In this document: positions 49,012 through 56,348 of the stretch, piece after piece | Layout: each line of letters starts with the position of its first letter | Position numbering within the stretch: position 1 is the stretch's first letter | IMG/VR virus record: IMGVR_UViG_3300021959_000031 | Coordinates: 1 to 64,000 of that record | Length of the DNA stretch: 64,000 nucleotides | DNA from: a virus | Reading direction: 5' to 3' (one strand) | Program-made: the position numbers and the translations under genes | Notes under the pieces: generated by a model | What the model saw: only the letters and a program-made list of their open reading frames with translations | Databases searched by the model: none | Told to the model about the DNA's origin: nothing

Positions 49012-49593
49012 ATGGGACTATTAAGCAGAGCGGGAGATACATACTATGCACTGAGGTTTCTCAGATTGCTAACAACTCCTTGGAAAAAAACCAATGCGTA
49101 TAAAGCTGGAATAATTGGTGACAAGGGTCAGTTGCTTAAAAAGCCAGAGACTAGTGAGGAGAAGAGTGTTTATAACGTCTTCCATAAACTTGTATATAAC
49201 TTGAAGAGGTTGCTGACTAAATTACCATTCGGTCAGAGTGTTATTGGTAGATATGCTTCTGCATTATACTTGATCAAAGAGCATACTGGTTTATCTGATG
49301 AACTCATAGGAGAATGCCTGTATGAGTTATATGGTTTCAACCCAGCTAAAGAAGATTTAATCACAGAATCCTTTTACACTAATCAAGATGATCAGCTATA
49401 CTCTGGTGAATATAGTGTGAAAGATGGCTGTATATTTTTAAATGGTGACTACTTGAAATGCAAAGGTGACTCTGTATATTGTAATGAAGATACAACACCC
49501 GTTGGTGAAATATTCGGGATTCCAGTTTTCAAGTTAGTTCATTTAAAAACTAAGAATATTATATATACTACAACTCACGATATCGAAGCATGA
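49012..49593 (+). CDS. Conserved phage late protein (LLTTPWKKTNAYK family)
   Basis: A 193-residue protein. The N-terminal half is conserved in many myoviruses: MGLLSRAGDTYYALRFLRLL, TTPWKKTNAYKAGIIGDKG, VYNVFHKLVYNLKRLLTKLP and GRYASALYLIKEHTGL. The C-terminal part (LFLNGDYLKCKGDSVYCN-like, with IPVFKLVHLKTKNIIYTTT) is beta-rich. It is generally found among virion genes, and no function is established to my knowledge. It overlaps the next gene by 4 nt. Confidence 0.78.
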   Translation: MGLLSRAGDTYYALRFLRLLTTPWKKTNAYKAGIIGDKGQLLKKPETSEEKSVYNVFHKLVYNLKRLLTKLPFGQSVIGRYASALYLIKEHTGLSDELIGECLYELYGFNPAKEDLITESFYTNQDDQLYSGEYSVKDGCIFLNGDYLKCKGDSVYCNEDTTPVGEIFGIPVFKLVHLKTKNIIYTTTHDIEA

Positions 49594-49898
49594 AAAAAGA
49601 AGACACCACTAGTTCAGCAGTAGCTGGAAACCCACAACCATTATTTCAGAAGTCTAAGCACGATGAGATGCAAGGCCCAAACTGGAGAATGTTCAACGTT
49701 CCTATGGAAACATTTGTAAAGTTTGAATCTGGAAGGTATAAGTTTGAAAGGTGGTCTAAATATTTGAATCTTGAAGATGAAAATCAAGGTGAAATTTATC
49801 GATATGCTAAGAGACAACGAAAGAACACTGTTGTTCTTCGATGTGAAGAGACTGGGGCTTTAAGAGCTATTTTTCGTAAAGGTAATATGAGAAAATAG
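49590..49898 (+). CDS. Conserved small late protein (FNVPMETFVKFE family)
   Basis: A 102-residue basic protein. A disordered N-terminal 30 residues precede the conserved core WRMFNVPMETFVKFESGRYK, FERWSKYLNLEDENQGEIYR and YAKRQRKNTVVLRCEETGAL. It recurs with the preceding gene in marine myoviruses. It is the last gene of the late operon, and the nrdB promoter begins 10 nt after its stop. Its function is unknown. Confidence 0.75.
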   Translation: MKKEDTTSSAVAGNPQPLFQKSKHDEMQGPNWRMFNVPMETFVKFESGRYKFERWSKYLNLEDENQGEIYRYAKRQRKNTVVLRCEETGALRAIFRKGNMRK

Positions 49899-49908
49899 AA
49901 CTTTATTG

Positions 49909-49936
49909 TTTACAAAGCCCGAGTTTATAATATAAT
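49909..49936 (+). promoter_or_regulatory. Sigma70-type promoter of nrdB-nrdA
   Basis: TTTACA (49909-49914), 16 bp, TATAAT (49931-49936); a second TATAAT overlaps at 49926 but is too close to the -35 box. The leader is about 50 nt and A-rich. Confidence 0.78.
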
Positions 49937-49992
49937 GCACAAGTTACAAACTTGATGTATCAACCAACACCGAATAAAAGAAAAGAAAAAAA

Positions 49993-51027
49993 ATGTCTAG
50001 TACTACTCCTGCGAAAAAGCCACAACTCACAATATGGGATGAACAAATATCCCGAAAGCCTAACATGTTCCCTTGGACTACGAAATATATTCGTTCAATG
50101 CATGATAATTTTTGGACCGATAGGAAGTTCAATTTTTCGGCTGATGTTCACCATTTTAAGACTGTTTTAAACGATCAGTATAGAGAAATAATCGTAAGGG
50201 ATCTTAGTGCTATTGGTCAAATCGAGATTGCTGTAAAAACATTCTGGGCTAAACTTGGTGATAACCTTCCACACCCAGCACTACAGGATCTAGGATATGT
50301 TATGGCTAACACTGAAGTTGTTCACAACGAAGCTTATGAAAGATTGATCAGTGTTCTTGGTTTAGATGATGTTTTCGAAGAGAACTTAAAACTCGACTGT
50401 GTTAAAGGTAGAGTCAAATATCTTAAGAAGTATACTCATAGATTCTATAAGGATAGCAAAAAACAATACTTGTATGCACTGATTCTCTTTACGCTTTTTG
50501 TCGAGAATGTTTCACTTTTCAGTCAATTCTATGTAATCAACTGGTTTGCAAGAACTAAGAATGTTCTTCCCGCAACTGATCAGCAGGTAATGTATACTCG
50601 AAACGAAGAGAACATCCATGCTCAAGTTGGTGCTGAGATCATCAACGAAATCAGAAAGCAAACACCAGAACTTTTTGATGATGAACTTAGGGATAGGATC
50701 ACACATGAAGCTGGAGAAGCTTTTAAAGCAGAATCAAAGATTATTGATTGGATCGTCAATGGAATCGATGAGGTTGTAGAGGAAGAAGGTGACCAGCAAG
50801 TTGGATTGAGCGCACCTATCCTAAAAGAATTTATTAAAGATAGAATCAATCTTAGCTTGGATATGATTGGTTGGGATAAGCTCTTTGATGTTGATGAAGA
50901 TCTCTTGTCAAAAACTCAGTGGTTCAACGAAGAGCTGCATGGTAACAACAGAACAGATTTCTTTAATCAAACCCCAGTTGAATATAGCAAAAACAACAAG
51001 TCATATGATGAAGATGACTTATTTTAA
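49993..51027 (+). CDS. nrdB: Class Ia ribonucleotide reductase small subunit NrdB
   Basis: The radical-generating di-iron subunit, 344 residues. Ligand motifs are SAIGQIEIAVKTFW, NTEVVHNEAYERL (Glu, His and the radical-site Tyr in the E-x2-H-x3-Y spacing), FVENVSLFSQF (Glu) and RNEENIHAQVG (Glu, His). The acidic C-terminal tail DEDDLF is the usual NrdA-binding peptide. Gene order is B before A, with 29 nt between them. It supplies dNTPs for phage replication. Confidence 0.95.
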   Translation: MSSTTPAKKPQLTIWDEQISRKPNMFPWTTKYIRSMHDNFWTDRKFNFSADVHHFKTVLNDQYREIIVRDLSAIGQIEIAVKTFWAKLGDNLPHPALQDLGYVMANTEVVHNEAYERLISVLGLDDVFEENLKLDCVKGRVKYLKKYTHRFYKDSKKQYLYALILFTLFVENVSLFSQFYVINWFARTKNVLPATDQQVMYTRNEENIHAQVGAEIINEIRKQTPELFDDELRDRITHEAGEAFKAESKIIDWIVNGIDEVVEEEGDQQVGLSAPILKEFIKDRINLSLDMIGWDKLFDVDEDLLSKTQWFNEELHGNNRTDFFNQTPVEYSKNNKSYDEDDLF

Positions 51028-51056
51028 GTAAACGAAAAAGTAATATATAAGATATA

Positions 51057-52715
51057 ATGAGTGATAAAATTGAATGGTTGAATAGGAATTCTAGAAAGTT
51101 TTTAAAAGAAGGATATTTAACAGAAGGTGAAGAACCAGAAGACAGACTTAAAGACATAGCAAGAGGTGCAGAAGATATACTAGGGATCAGTGGGTTTGCT
51201 GAAAAATTCCTTGGTTATCTCTATAGAAACTTCTACAGTTTGAGTAGCCCAGTTTGGTGCAACTTTAACAGGGAGAGAGGTCTTCCAATCTCTTGCTTTG
51301 GTTCTTATATTCCAGACAAGTTAGAACACATCTGTGGTCATAAAGTTGGTGAAGTATCAATGATGACTAAAAACAGTGGTGGAACAAGTGCATACTTTGG
51401 TGACGTTCGTGCCCGTGGAACTACTATCGGAAAGGATTGTGGAACTAGCACTGGTCCTGTTCACTTCATGGAGATATATGAATCTCTGATGAATGTTGTG
51501 GCTCAAGGTTCAATGCGTAGGGGTGCTTTTGCGGCTTATATGCCTGTAGATCATCCAGACATTGAAGAGTTCTTGGAGATCATGGAAGAAGGAAATCCCC
51601 TACAAAAAATAAGTATAGGTGTTTGTATTTCTGATGAATGGATGCATGACATGTTAGAAAATGATAACAAAGTCAACAAGAAAATCTGGGGTAAGATAAT
51701 CAAAAAGAAATTTGAATCTGGATACCCATACATCTTCTTCTCTGATAACGTTAATAAAGGGGCTCCACAAGTTTACAAAGATAAGAGCAAAACTATCCAT
51801 GCTAGTAACCTTTGCAGTGAGATCATGCTCTCTAGCAGTGAAGATGAGAGCTTTGTGTGTTGCTTGAGTAGTTTGAACTTGAGTAAATGGGAAGAGATTC
51901 AAGAAACAGATGCAATTGAAACAATGGTTTACTTCTTGGACGCAGTAATGTCTGAGTTCATCACTAAAACTGATGGAATGCCATTTATGGAAAGTGCCAG
52001 AAACTTTGCTATCAGACAAAGGGCCCTTGGTATGGGTGCTTTAGGTTGGCATGACTATTTGATCAAAAACATGATTCCATTTGAGAGCTTGGAAGCACAA
52101 CTACACAATACTCAGATTTGGTCAACGATAAGAACTAGGGCAGACAAAGCAACTAAAGAACTTGCTGACATGTTTGGAGAACCAGAATTATTGGAGGGTT
52201 ATGGAAGAAGGAACACTACAACTCTAGCTGTAGCCCCAACTGTTAGTAGTTCATTTATTCATGGTCAAGTATCACAGGGCATTGAACCGAACATGGATAA
52301 CTACTTTACCAATAACAATGCTAAGGGTAAGTTCAGCTACAGAAATCCATATCTGAAAGAAATCCTAAAAAAGAAAGGTGAGGATTCCAGAGAAACTTGG
52401 GATAGTATTCTTAGAAGAGGTGGGAGTGTTCAACATCTGGAGTTTTTAAGTGATCACGAAAAGGATGTGTTTAAAACTTGGGGTGAGATTAGCCAAAAGG
52501 AGATCATCATCCAAGCTGCACAGAGACAACAATTCATTGATCAAGGTCAATCGTTGAATGTTATGATTGATCCAGAAACTCCAGCCAGAGAGGTTAGTAA
52601 GTTGATGATATATGCATGGAAGCAAGGTGTTAAAAGTTTATACTATCAACGAAGTGCAAACCCAGCACAGAAGTTGGCTAGGGAGATTAACGAATGCTCA
52701 ACCTGCGAAGGATAA
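51057..52715 (+). CDS. nrdA: Class Ia ribonucleotide reductase large subunit NrdA, no ATP cone
   Basis: The catalytic subunit, 552 residues, far shorter than T4 or E. coli NrdA (about 750). The N-terminal ATP cone is absent, so overall activity regulation by dATP is probably lost. Active-site Cys lies in LPISCFGSY. The substrate loop TIHASNLCSEIML carries the N-x-C-x-E residues, and GMGALGWHDYL and APTVSSSFIHGQVSQGIEPN are typical. The C-terminal redox pair is ECSTCEG. A shorter form without the cone is common in marine phages. Confidence 0.95.
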   Translation: MSDKIEWLNRNSRKFLKEGYLTEGEEPEDRLKDIARGAEDILGISGFAEKFLGYLYRNFYSLSSPVWCNFNRERGLPISCFGSYIPDKLEHICGHKVGEVSMMTKNSGGTSAYFGDVRARGTTIGKDCGTSTGPVHFMEIYESLMNVVAQGSMRRGAFAAYMPVDHPDIEEFLEIMEEGNPLQKISIGVCISDEWMHDMLENDNKVNKKIWGKIIKKKFESGYPYIFFSDNVNKGAPQVYKDKSKTIHASNLCSEIMLSSSEDESFVCCLSSLNLSKWEEIQETDAIETMVYFLDAVMSEFITKTDGMPFMESARNFAIRQRALGMGALGWHDYLIKNMIPFESLEAQLHNTQIWSTIRTRADKATKELADMFGEPELLEGYGRRNTTTLAVAPTVSSSFIHGQVSQGIEPNMDNYFTNNNAKGKFSYRNPYLKEILKKKGEDSRETWDSILRRGGSVQHLEFLSDHEKDVFKTWGEISQKEIIIQAAQRQQFIDQGQSLNVMIDPETPAREVSKLMIYAWKQGVKSLYYQRSANPAQKLAREINECSTCEG

Positions 52716-52716
52716 C

Positions 52717-52923
52717 ATGATACACGAACACAAATGCAATTTCTGTAGGGCTCAATATGAAATATATTGGGATGATGACCCCATCTCCTTTTCGACTGGT
52801 GTTGAAGATGTAGATGATGACCACAACGACAACCACGAAGAATTTCTTCCAGAATATTGTCCTTTTTGTGGAACTCATATACATTGCAGTGATGCAGATC
52901 AAACTCCACAATTCGAAGGTTAA
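52717..52923 (+). CDS. Small zinc-ribbon protein after nrdA
   Basis: A 68-residue protein from ATG 52717, one base after the nrdA stop. Two CxxC pairs (HKCNFCRAQYE and EYCPFCGTHIHC) give a zinc-ribbon pattern, with an acidic His/Asp loop (VEDVDDDHNDNHEEFLPE) between. Position and coupling suggest an early role, but not a thioredoxin or glutaredoxin. A longer in-frame version overlapping nrdA is rejected because the extra part is a shadow of nrdA. Confidence 0.72.
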   Translation: MIHEHKCNFCRAQYEIYWDDDPISFSTGVEDVDDDHNDNHEEFLPEYCPFCGTHIHCSDADQTPQFEG

Positions 52924-52932
52924 ACAAAAATC

Positions 52933-52964
52933 GGGTGTAGAAAATTCTCTGCACCCCTTTTTTT
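52933..52964 (+). terminator. Strong terminator after nrdBA operon
   Basis: A 9-bp stem (GGGTGTAGA / TCTGCACCC, one G-U pair) with a 6-nt loop, then C and TTTTTTT. A cassette promoter follows at once. Confidence 0.92.
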
Positions 52965-52967
52965 ATC

Positions 52968-52996
52968 TTTACATTTTTGCGGTTTCGTGTTAGGTT
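52968..52996 (+). promoter_or_regulatory. Repeat-cassette promoter copy 3
   Basis: TTTACA (52968-52973), 17 bp, TAGGTT (52991-52996), then GTAACCACAATCGAGAGAG and ATTATATTATG. It starts 4 nt after the T-run of the nrdA terminator. Confidence 0.7.
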
Positions 52997-53023
52997 GTAA
53001 CCACAATCGAGAGAGATTATATT

Positions 53024-53284
53024 ATGACAAAAACATACAATGTAAAAAAAGAAGCCGCCAAGTTAACTTTAGCTGAGTATAAGAAGTTGGAAGCTGGGAA
53101 TGATCATTCCCGATGCTACGAGATTCTTGCTGTTTATGGTGAAGATAGAGAAGCACTAGAAGTCGCAAAATTCAACACTGAGTTTCGAAACAAGTTTGGT
53201 TATTGCAACACTGCATTGAGGGATGAAGCTCATGAGTTATGCAATCACTATTATGCTCTTCTAGTATCTGATGCTAACAGCTAA
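53024..53284 (+). CDS. Small early protein
   Basis: An 86-residue protein under a cassette promoter. It is helical, with an EAAKLTLAEYKKLEAGNDHS start and three Cys and several His (SRCYEI, YCNTALRDEAHELCNHYYA) that could bind metal. It is followed by a short membrane peptide gene. Not recognised. Confidence 0.62.
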   Translation: MTKTYNVKKEAAKLTLAEYKKLEAGNDHSRCYEILAVYGEDREALEVAKFNTEFRNKFGYCNTALRDEAHELCNHYYALLVSDANS

Positions 53285-53294
53285 TTAAAATAAT

Positions 53295-53414
53295 ATGGAA
53301 AAAATACTAATATTCTTTGCTTCTATTTTGATATCCTTTTGGATTGTGAGTGTTTCATTTTTCTTGATTTCACTACTAATCGATACAGTTTTTACAAAGA
53401 AAGAAAATGTCTAG
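53295..53414 (+). CDS. 39-residue membrane peptide
   Basis: A short frame MEKILIFFASILISFWIVSV, then SFFLISLLIDTVFTKKENV: one long hydrophobic segment and a basic end. A 19-residue frame (53407-53466) overlaps its last codons, with a coupled ATG. It could be a small inner-membrane early protein, of the kind common in phage early regions. Function is unknown. Confidence 0.5.
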   Translation: MEKILIFFASILISFWIVSVSFFLISLLIDTVFTKKENV

Positions 53415-53460
53415 CGAAAGCCTAGTGTCTATACGCAAAGAGGATTCCATTGAAGATAAC

Positions 53461-53535
53461 AAATGAAGTTTTTTGTTGACGAATCGTGCTTTTCGTGATA
53501 AGTTGTAAACACAATCGAGAGAGATTATATTATGA
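53461..53535 (+). repeat. Direct repeat copy A (promoter cassette)
   Basis: A 75-nt sequence repeated at 53841-53915 with three mismatches. It covers the end of the upstream coding frame, the complete promoter, the leader and the start codon of the next gene. The repeat brackets the 53532 gene as a cassette. Confidence 0.9.
53476..53504 (+). promoter_or_regulatory. Repeat-cassette promoter copy 4
   Basis: TTGACG (53476-53481), 17 bp, TAAGTT (53499-53504), then GTAAACACAATCGAGAGAG and ATTATATTATG. Confidence 0.7.
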
Positions 53536-53846
53536 GTGATGACAAAAAAAATCCACAAGTTGGAATATTAAACCGAGCTAAAGGACAATCTTTACTTTCA
53601 AGATTACTAGATGGTGACAGGTCGTTTGATAAGGATGAAATTGATGCTGAGGTTCAAGACATGGATACAGAATCTCTAAAGTCTATAATCAGATCATTTA
53701 ATATGCCACTCTCTAAGCTTGAAAATACTCGTGATGCAGTTACATTCGCAAATATCTTCCCCTTACATAGTGGGATTGAGTCAGCAAGAGATTATCAAAT
53801 CCAACAAGTATTAAAAGAGTTAGATAGAAGAGATCGAAAAAAATGA
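53532..53846 (+). CDS. Small early protein in promoter cassette
   Basis: A 104-residue protein between two 75-nt direct repeats. It is charged and helical (GQSLLSRLLDGDRSFDKDEI, then VQDMDTESLKSIIRSFNMPL, and IQQVLKELDRRDRKK at the end). There is no Cys or membrane segment. Flanking promoter repeats would allow deletion or duplication of the gene as a unit. Not recognised. Confidence 0.62.
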   Translation: MSDDKKNPQVGILNRAKGQSLLSRLLDGDRSFDKDEIDAEVQDMDTESLKSIIRSFNMPLSKLENTRDAVTFANIFPLHSGIESARDYQIQQVLKELDRRDRKK

Positions 53847-53915
53847 AGCTTTTTGTTGACGAATCGCGCTTTTCGTGATAAGTTGTAAACACAATCGAGA
53901 GGGATTATATTATGA
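53841..53915 (+). repeat. Direct repeat copy B (promoter cassette)
   Basis: The second copy of the 75-nt repeat, offset exactly 380 nt from copy A, with substitutions at three positions. Confidence 0.9.
53856..53884 (+). promoter_or_regulatory. Repeat-cassette promoter copy 5
   Basis: TTGACG (53856-53861), 17 bp, TAAGTT (53879-53884), then GTAAACACAATCGAGAGGG and ATTATATTATG. Confidence 0.7.
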
Positions 53916-54085
53916 AAACACTTAAACAAATCAAAAAGGTAATTGAAGAAAATTATGAATCGAACAATCCTACTTACGCGGGATTGAGTTCATCAGAGAT
54001 TGGAGAGCATAGTCGGTCGATTATGTTTGGAGATGATATGGAAGCATTTCCAGATGAAAAAGAGTGGTCTGCAATTACAGATTAA
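53912..54085 (+). CDS. 57-residue early protein
   Basis: A short acidic protein MKTLKQIKKVIEENYESNNP, then TYAGLSSSEIGEHSRSIMFG and a DDMEAFPDEKEWSAITD end. A cassette promoter and leader stand directly in front, which supports the start. A degenerate copy of the same promoter/leader follows its stop. Not recognised. Confidence 0.6.
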   Translation: MKTLKQIKKVIEENYESNNPTYAGLSSSEIGEHSRSIMFGDDMEAFPDEKEWSAITD

Positions 54086-54197
54086 TCTTTTGTGACAGGT
54101 TTTAACTACAATCAAGAGAGATTATATCATAATCGCAGGCATCCCTTGGATATACCTTTCCCCGAAGTTCTATAACCACTACGACAAATTTAAATAA
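54086..54197 (+). pseudogene. Decayed promoter cassette and gene with ATA at the start position
   Basis: The sequence TGTGACAGGTTTTAACTACA, then ATCAAGAGAGATTATATCAT, aligns with the repeat cassette, but the -35 box is poor and the base triplet at the start-codon place is ATA (54129). An open frame of 22 codons follows (IPWIYLSPKFYNHYDKFK at the end) and stops inside the ATG of the next gene. It is probably a decayed small gene; non-canonical ATA initiation is possible but unlikely. Confidence 0.45.
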
Positions 54198-54430
54198 TGA
54201 CAGCTACAGATTACATAGAAAAAGAAATTACACCAGTCAAAGGAGGTGTTGTGTGGTCACCTCATCATTACATATTGACTAGAGGATATGGTTATGTTCA
54301 CAAAATACTTGATGTGAAAAAGAAGATACGAGATGGTAAAGAGAACTTCCTGTTAACAGTAAAAACTAAAGCACCTTCAGGGGCTATCGTGAATAATAAT
54401 CATGAAGTTTGGCTGGATGAAATTGATTGA
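54197..54430 (+). CDS. Small basic early protein
   Basis: A 77-residue, beta-rich protein (GGVVWSPHHYILTRGYGYVH, then KILDVKKKIRDGKENFLLTV). Its ATG overlaps the stop of the decayed frame upstream (TAATG), suggesting former translational coupling. It is followed directly by the next small gene. Not recognised. Confidence 0.6.
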   Translation: MTATDYIEKEITPVKGGVVWSPHHYILTRGYGYVHKILDVKKKIRDGKENFLLTVKTKAPSGAIVNNNHEVWLDEID

Positions 54431-54592
54431 ATGAGATACGAACTTAATAAACTAAAATTAAAATGTTGGAATGATGCACTGGATGAGTATTTGGAATATA
54501 AAAAGAAAAATCCAAAATGCAAATGGAGCGAGTGGTATACACTTAAAAAAGTTTCGGGCATTATAAAAGAAAAGGAAAAAAAACATGAATAA
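54431..54592 (+). CDS. 53-residue Lys-rich protein
   Basis: A short frame MRYELNKLKLKCWNDALDEY, then LEYKKKNPKCKWSEWYTLKK: a basic, helical protein with Trp-rich centre. It starts at the base after the previous stop. A 16-residue frame (54585-54635) overlaps its end. Not recognised. Confidence 0.5.
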   Translation: MRYELNKLKLKCWNDALDEYLEYKKKNPKCKWSEWYTLKKVSGIIKEKEKKHE

Positions 54593-54609
54593 AAAAGAAG
54601 AGAATGTTG

Positions 54610-54638
54610 TTGACAAATCACACAACATTGAATAGAAT
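54610..54638 (+). promoter_or_regulatory. Sigma70-type promoter with start codon at the -10 edge
   Basis: A perfect TTGACA (54610-54615), 17 bp, TAGAAT (54633-54638). The first ATG of the next gene (54639) immediately follows the -10 box and would lie upstream of +1. A later in-frame ATG at 54717 would be usable. Confidence 0.55.
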
Positions 54639-54971
54639 ATGCTTACGAAAGTTAAAGAAAAACAATCAAGTTTTTATCCTAGCACTATCTACTATAACTT
54701 CAGTTCACCAAAAACAATGAAAACAGAAATCATCAACTATATACAGGACAGGTATAACCAATGGAATGAATTAGGTAGAACATATCCAGAGCCAAACATC
54801 GGGGTGGAAACAGTGTGCCAAGACCTAGGTGCAAGGCTCATGCCTTACAAAACAAAGCGTCAGATAAAAAGCATCATAAACCACATTTTGACAACATCAG
54901 ACACGCTAGAAAGCTCAATTGGAGTTGATGACTGGAGTGGTCGAGAGTGCAGAGTATTCAACCCGCGATAA
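54639..54971 (+). CDS. Hypothetical protein with uncertain start
   Basis: A 110-residue frame; if the promoter at 54610 is real, translation probably starts at 54717 (MKTEIINYIQDRYNQWNELG, 84 residues). The conserved-looking part is RYNQWNELGRTYPEPNIGVE, then TVCQDLGARLMPYKTKRQIK. The second half has two Cys and ends in a basic tail. Not recognised. Confidence 0.55.
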   Translation: MLTKVKEKQSSFYPSTIYYNFSSPKTMKTEIINYIQDRYNQWNELGRTYPEPNIGVETVCQDLGARLMPYKTKRQIKSIINHILTTSDTLESSIGVDDWSGRECRVFNPR

Positions 54972-54973
54972 AA

Positions 54974-55099
54974 ATGACAACAGAAGAAGAAGAAATCTGC
55001 TCAGAGTGTGGCTCGAAAAATATGTCTTACCTTGCAACCTATGCAGATGACGACGAGGAATGGGTGTGCAGTGATTGTGGGGCAGGGACTCACGACTGA
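54974..55099 (+). CDS. 41-residue zinc-ribbon peptide
   Basis: A short frame with two CxxC knuckles, EEEICSECGSKNMSYLA and EEWVCSDCGAGTHD, the pattern of a complete single zinc ribbon. It begins 2 nt after the preceding stop. It resembles tiny phage zinc-finger proteins of unknown role. The Cys arrangement is strong support that it is a real gene. Confidence 0.68.
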   Translation: MTTEEEEICSECGSKNMSYLATYADDDEEWVCSDCGAGTHD

Positions 55100-55151
55100 T
55101 TCACCCTTGATAAGGTAAAATAACTAACAATGAACAAAGGAAAAAAAGATA

Positions 55152-55439
55152 ATGAGTGATGAGAGAACAATAACTTTTCGGGTTAATAGAACAGAAATAA
55201 CCCGTAATGAAGAGATTTGGTTAACAGAAATTACACTTGACGAGATAAGAAAGAGTAAACCATTTCAAACTAAGGGAATCAGTGATGAAGAAGTTATCCT
55301 TCAGGTAGAATTATGCCCCGAAGATTATATGGAGCTGTATGAAGGAAAGATGACAAATAAGAGGTTGGAAACTATTGACATTAAAGATCATGTTGAAACT
55401 ATCGTTGATGATGCAGTCAATTGCATTACCAACCTTTAA
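55152..55439 (+). CDS. Small acidic early protein
   Basis: A 95-residue protein with a beta-strand-rich N-terminus (RTITFRVNRTEITRNEEIWL) and an acidic end. AAAGGAAAA lies about 10 nt before the ATG. It precedes a membrane peptide gene. Not recognised. Confidence 0.62.
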   Translation: MSDERTITFRVNRTEITRNEEIWLTEITLDEIRKSKPFQTKGISDEEVILQVELCPEDYMELYEGKMTNKRLETIDIKDHVETIVDDAVNCITNL

Positions 55440-55447
55440 GAAAAATT

Positions 55448-55645
55448 ATGAAAAATAAAAAAACAGATTGGAATTTAGTTGCAGTATTATTGAGTATAGC
55501 CGCTCTAGGTATTTTGGTTTGTGGCATGGCTAAATGGATCGACGAACAGTCGCGCCGCATTGATACTCTAGAATTAGAAGTCATATCACTACAAGGGTCA
55601 AAACCAAAACGATCAAAGGTTATCTGGCACGGTAATACATATTAG
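55448..55645 (+). CDS. 65-residue single-span membrane protein
   Basis: A short N-terminal arm (MKNKKTDWN), one membrane helix LVAVLLSIAALGILVCGMA (about 10-28), then a coiled-coil-like segment QSRRIDTLELEVISLQG and a basic end. ATG 55448 is preferred over a non-ATG codon overlapping the previous gene. An Rz-like or membrane-anchored early role is possible. Not recognised. Confidence 0.6.
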   Translation: MKNKKTDWNLVAVLLSIAALGILVCGMAKWIDEQSRRIDTLELEVISLQGSKPKRSKVIWHGNTY

Positions 55646-55665
55646 CATAACAATGTTGTGAAATT

Positions 55666-55818
55666 ATGAATGAAAAAACATCTATCGTAAAATTTTCTGA
55701 TGGAACTATAGCAGTTGGAGATACTAGTAGTAACTCCTTTGCTGATTTCATTATAGATATAATGGAAGAGAATCAATGCATTGTTGTTGATGTATCTCTA
55801 TTCACTAACAGCAAATAA
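55666..55818 (+). CDS. 50-residue hypothetical protein
   Basis: A short frame MNEKTSIVKFSDGTIAVGDT, then SSNSFADFIIDIMEENQCIV and VDVSLFTNSK. It is beta-rich and looks coding, and sits in a run of small genes with about 20-nt spacing. Not recognised. Confidence 0.5.
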   Translation: MNEKTSIVKFSDGTIAVGDTSSNSFADFIIDIMEENQCIVVDVSLFTNSK

Positions 55819-55832
55819 AAACAAAAGAAATT

Positions 55833-56000
55833 ATGGGAAAAAGACAAATAAAAGGAAGAACTAAAGATGGTCAAGGTCGAGGAAAAACTCAAGGTAGAAC
55901 CTGGGGGCCTATGGTCTATAATGAAATCGTTGGATACAAAGTTACTCCAAAGGTACATTCCGCCATCATGAGTAAACAGAAAAAGAAAAAATCGAAGTAG
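55833..56000 (+). CDS. 55-residue very basic peptide
   Basis: A short frame MGKRQIKGRTKDGQGRGKTQ, then GRTWGPMVYNEIVGYKVTPK and a KKKKSK end. It is highly basic and Gly-rich at the N-terminus, so nucleic acid binding is plausible. Not recognised. Confidence 0.5.
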   Translation: MGKRQIKGRTKDGQGRGKTQGRTWGPMVYNEIVGYKVTPKVHSAIMSKQKKKKSK

Positions 56001-56003
56001 AGT

Positions 56004-56102
56004 ATGCCTGTCTCCCTTGGATGGTGCAGTCCCCTATCACTCATTTTCTTTCTTTGTGTTGTATTCGGCAAGAAGGGTGTAGATTCAAATAAAACATTTT
56101 AA
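56004..56102 (+). CDS. Possible 32-residue membrane peptide
   Basis: An open frame MPVSLGWCSPLSLIFFLCVV, then FGKKGVDSNKTF starts 3 nt after the previous stop. It has one hydrophobic stretch and a basic end, in a region that otherwise would be empty. Expression is uncertain. Confidence 0.35.
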   Translation: MPVSLGWCSPLSLIFFLCVVFGKKGVDSNKTF

Positions 56103-56105
56103 ACG

Positions 56106-56333
56106 ATGGATACTAAAACTCAAATACTAACTAACATACTGCTGACTCTTTGCTTTGCTTTTGTTGTTCATGTTTCACTAGAAACACAAAACAGCATAAA
56201 AAAAATCCAAGATCAGATGAATTCTTTTGATCTTAGAGATGAGATCTACTTTAAAGCAAAGATGCGAGTGATAGAGAGTATCGAAAAGCAGATAGAAGAA
56301 GACGAAAGAAACAACTCAACCTATAGTTTATAA
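56106..56333 (+). CDS. 75-residue membrane-anchored helical protein
   Basis: An N-terminal hydrophobic segment (ILTNILLTLCFAFVVHVSL, about 6-24) is followed by a charged, coiled-coil-like tail (IKKIQDQMNSFDLRDEIYFK, then VIESIEKQIEEDERN). It is probably an inner-membrane protein with a cytoplasmic or periplasmic coiled coil. Not recognised. Confidence 0.6.
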   Translation: MDTKTQILTNILLTLCFAFVVHVSLETQNSIKKIQDQMNSFDLRDEIYFKAKMRVIESIEKQIEEDERNNSTYSL

Positions 56334-56348
56334 TATAGTGGTTATAGA

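Noticed and set aside
52612-52716. Longer version of the zinc-ribbon gene overlapping nrdA
   Set aside because: The extra 35 codons are an out-of-frame reading of the conserved nrdA C-terminus. The ATG at 52717 directly after the nrdA stop is a better start.
53407-53466. 19-codon frame overlapping the end of the 39-residue membrane peptide gene
   Set aside because: Too short to support by composition and without its own signals. It is mentioned only in the neighbouring entry.
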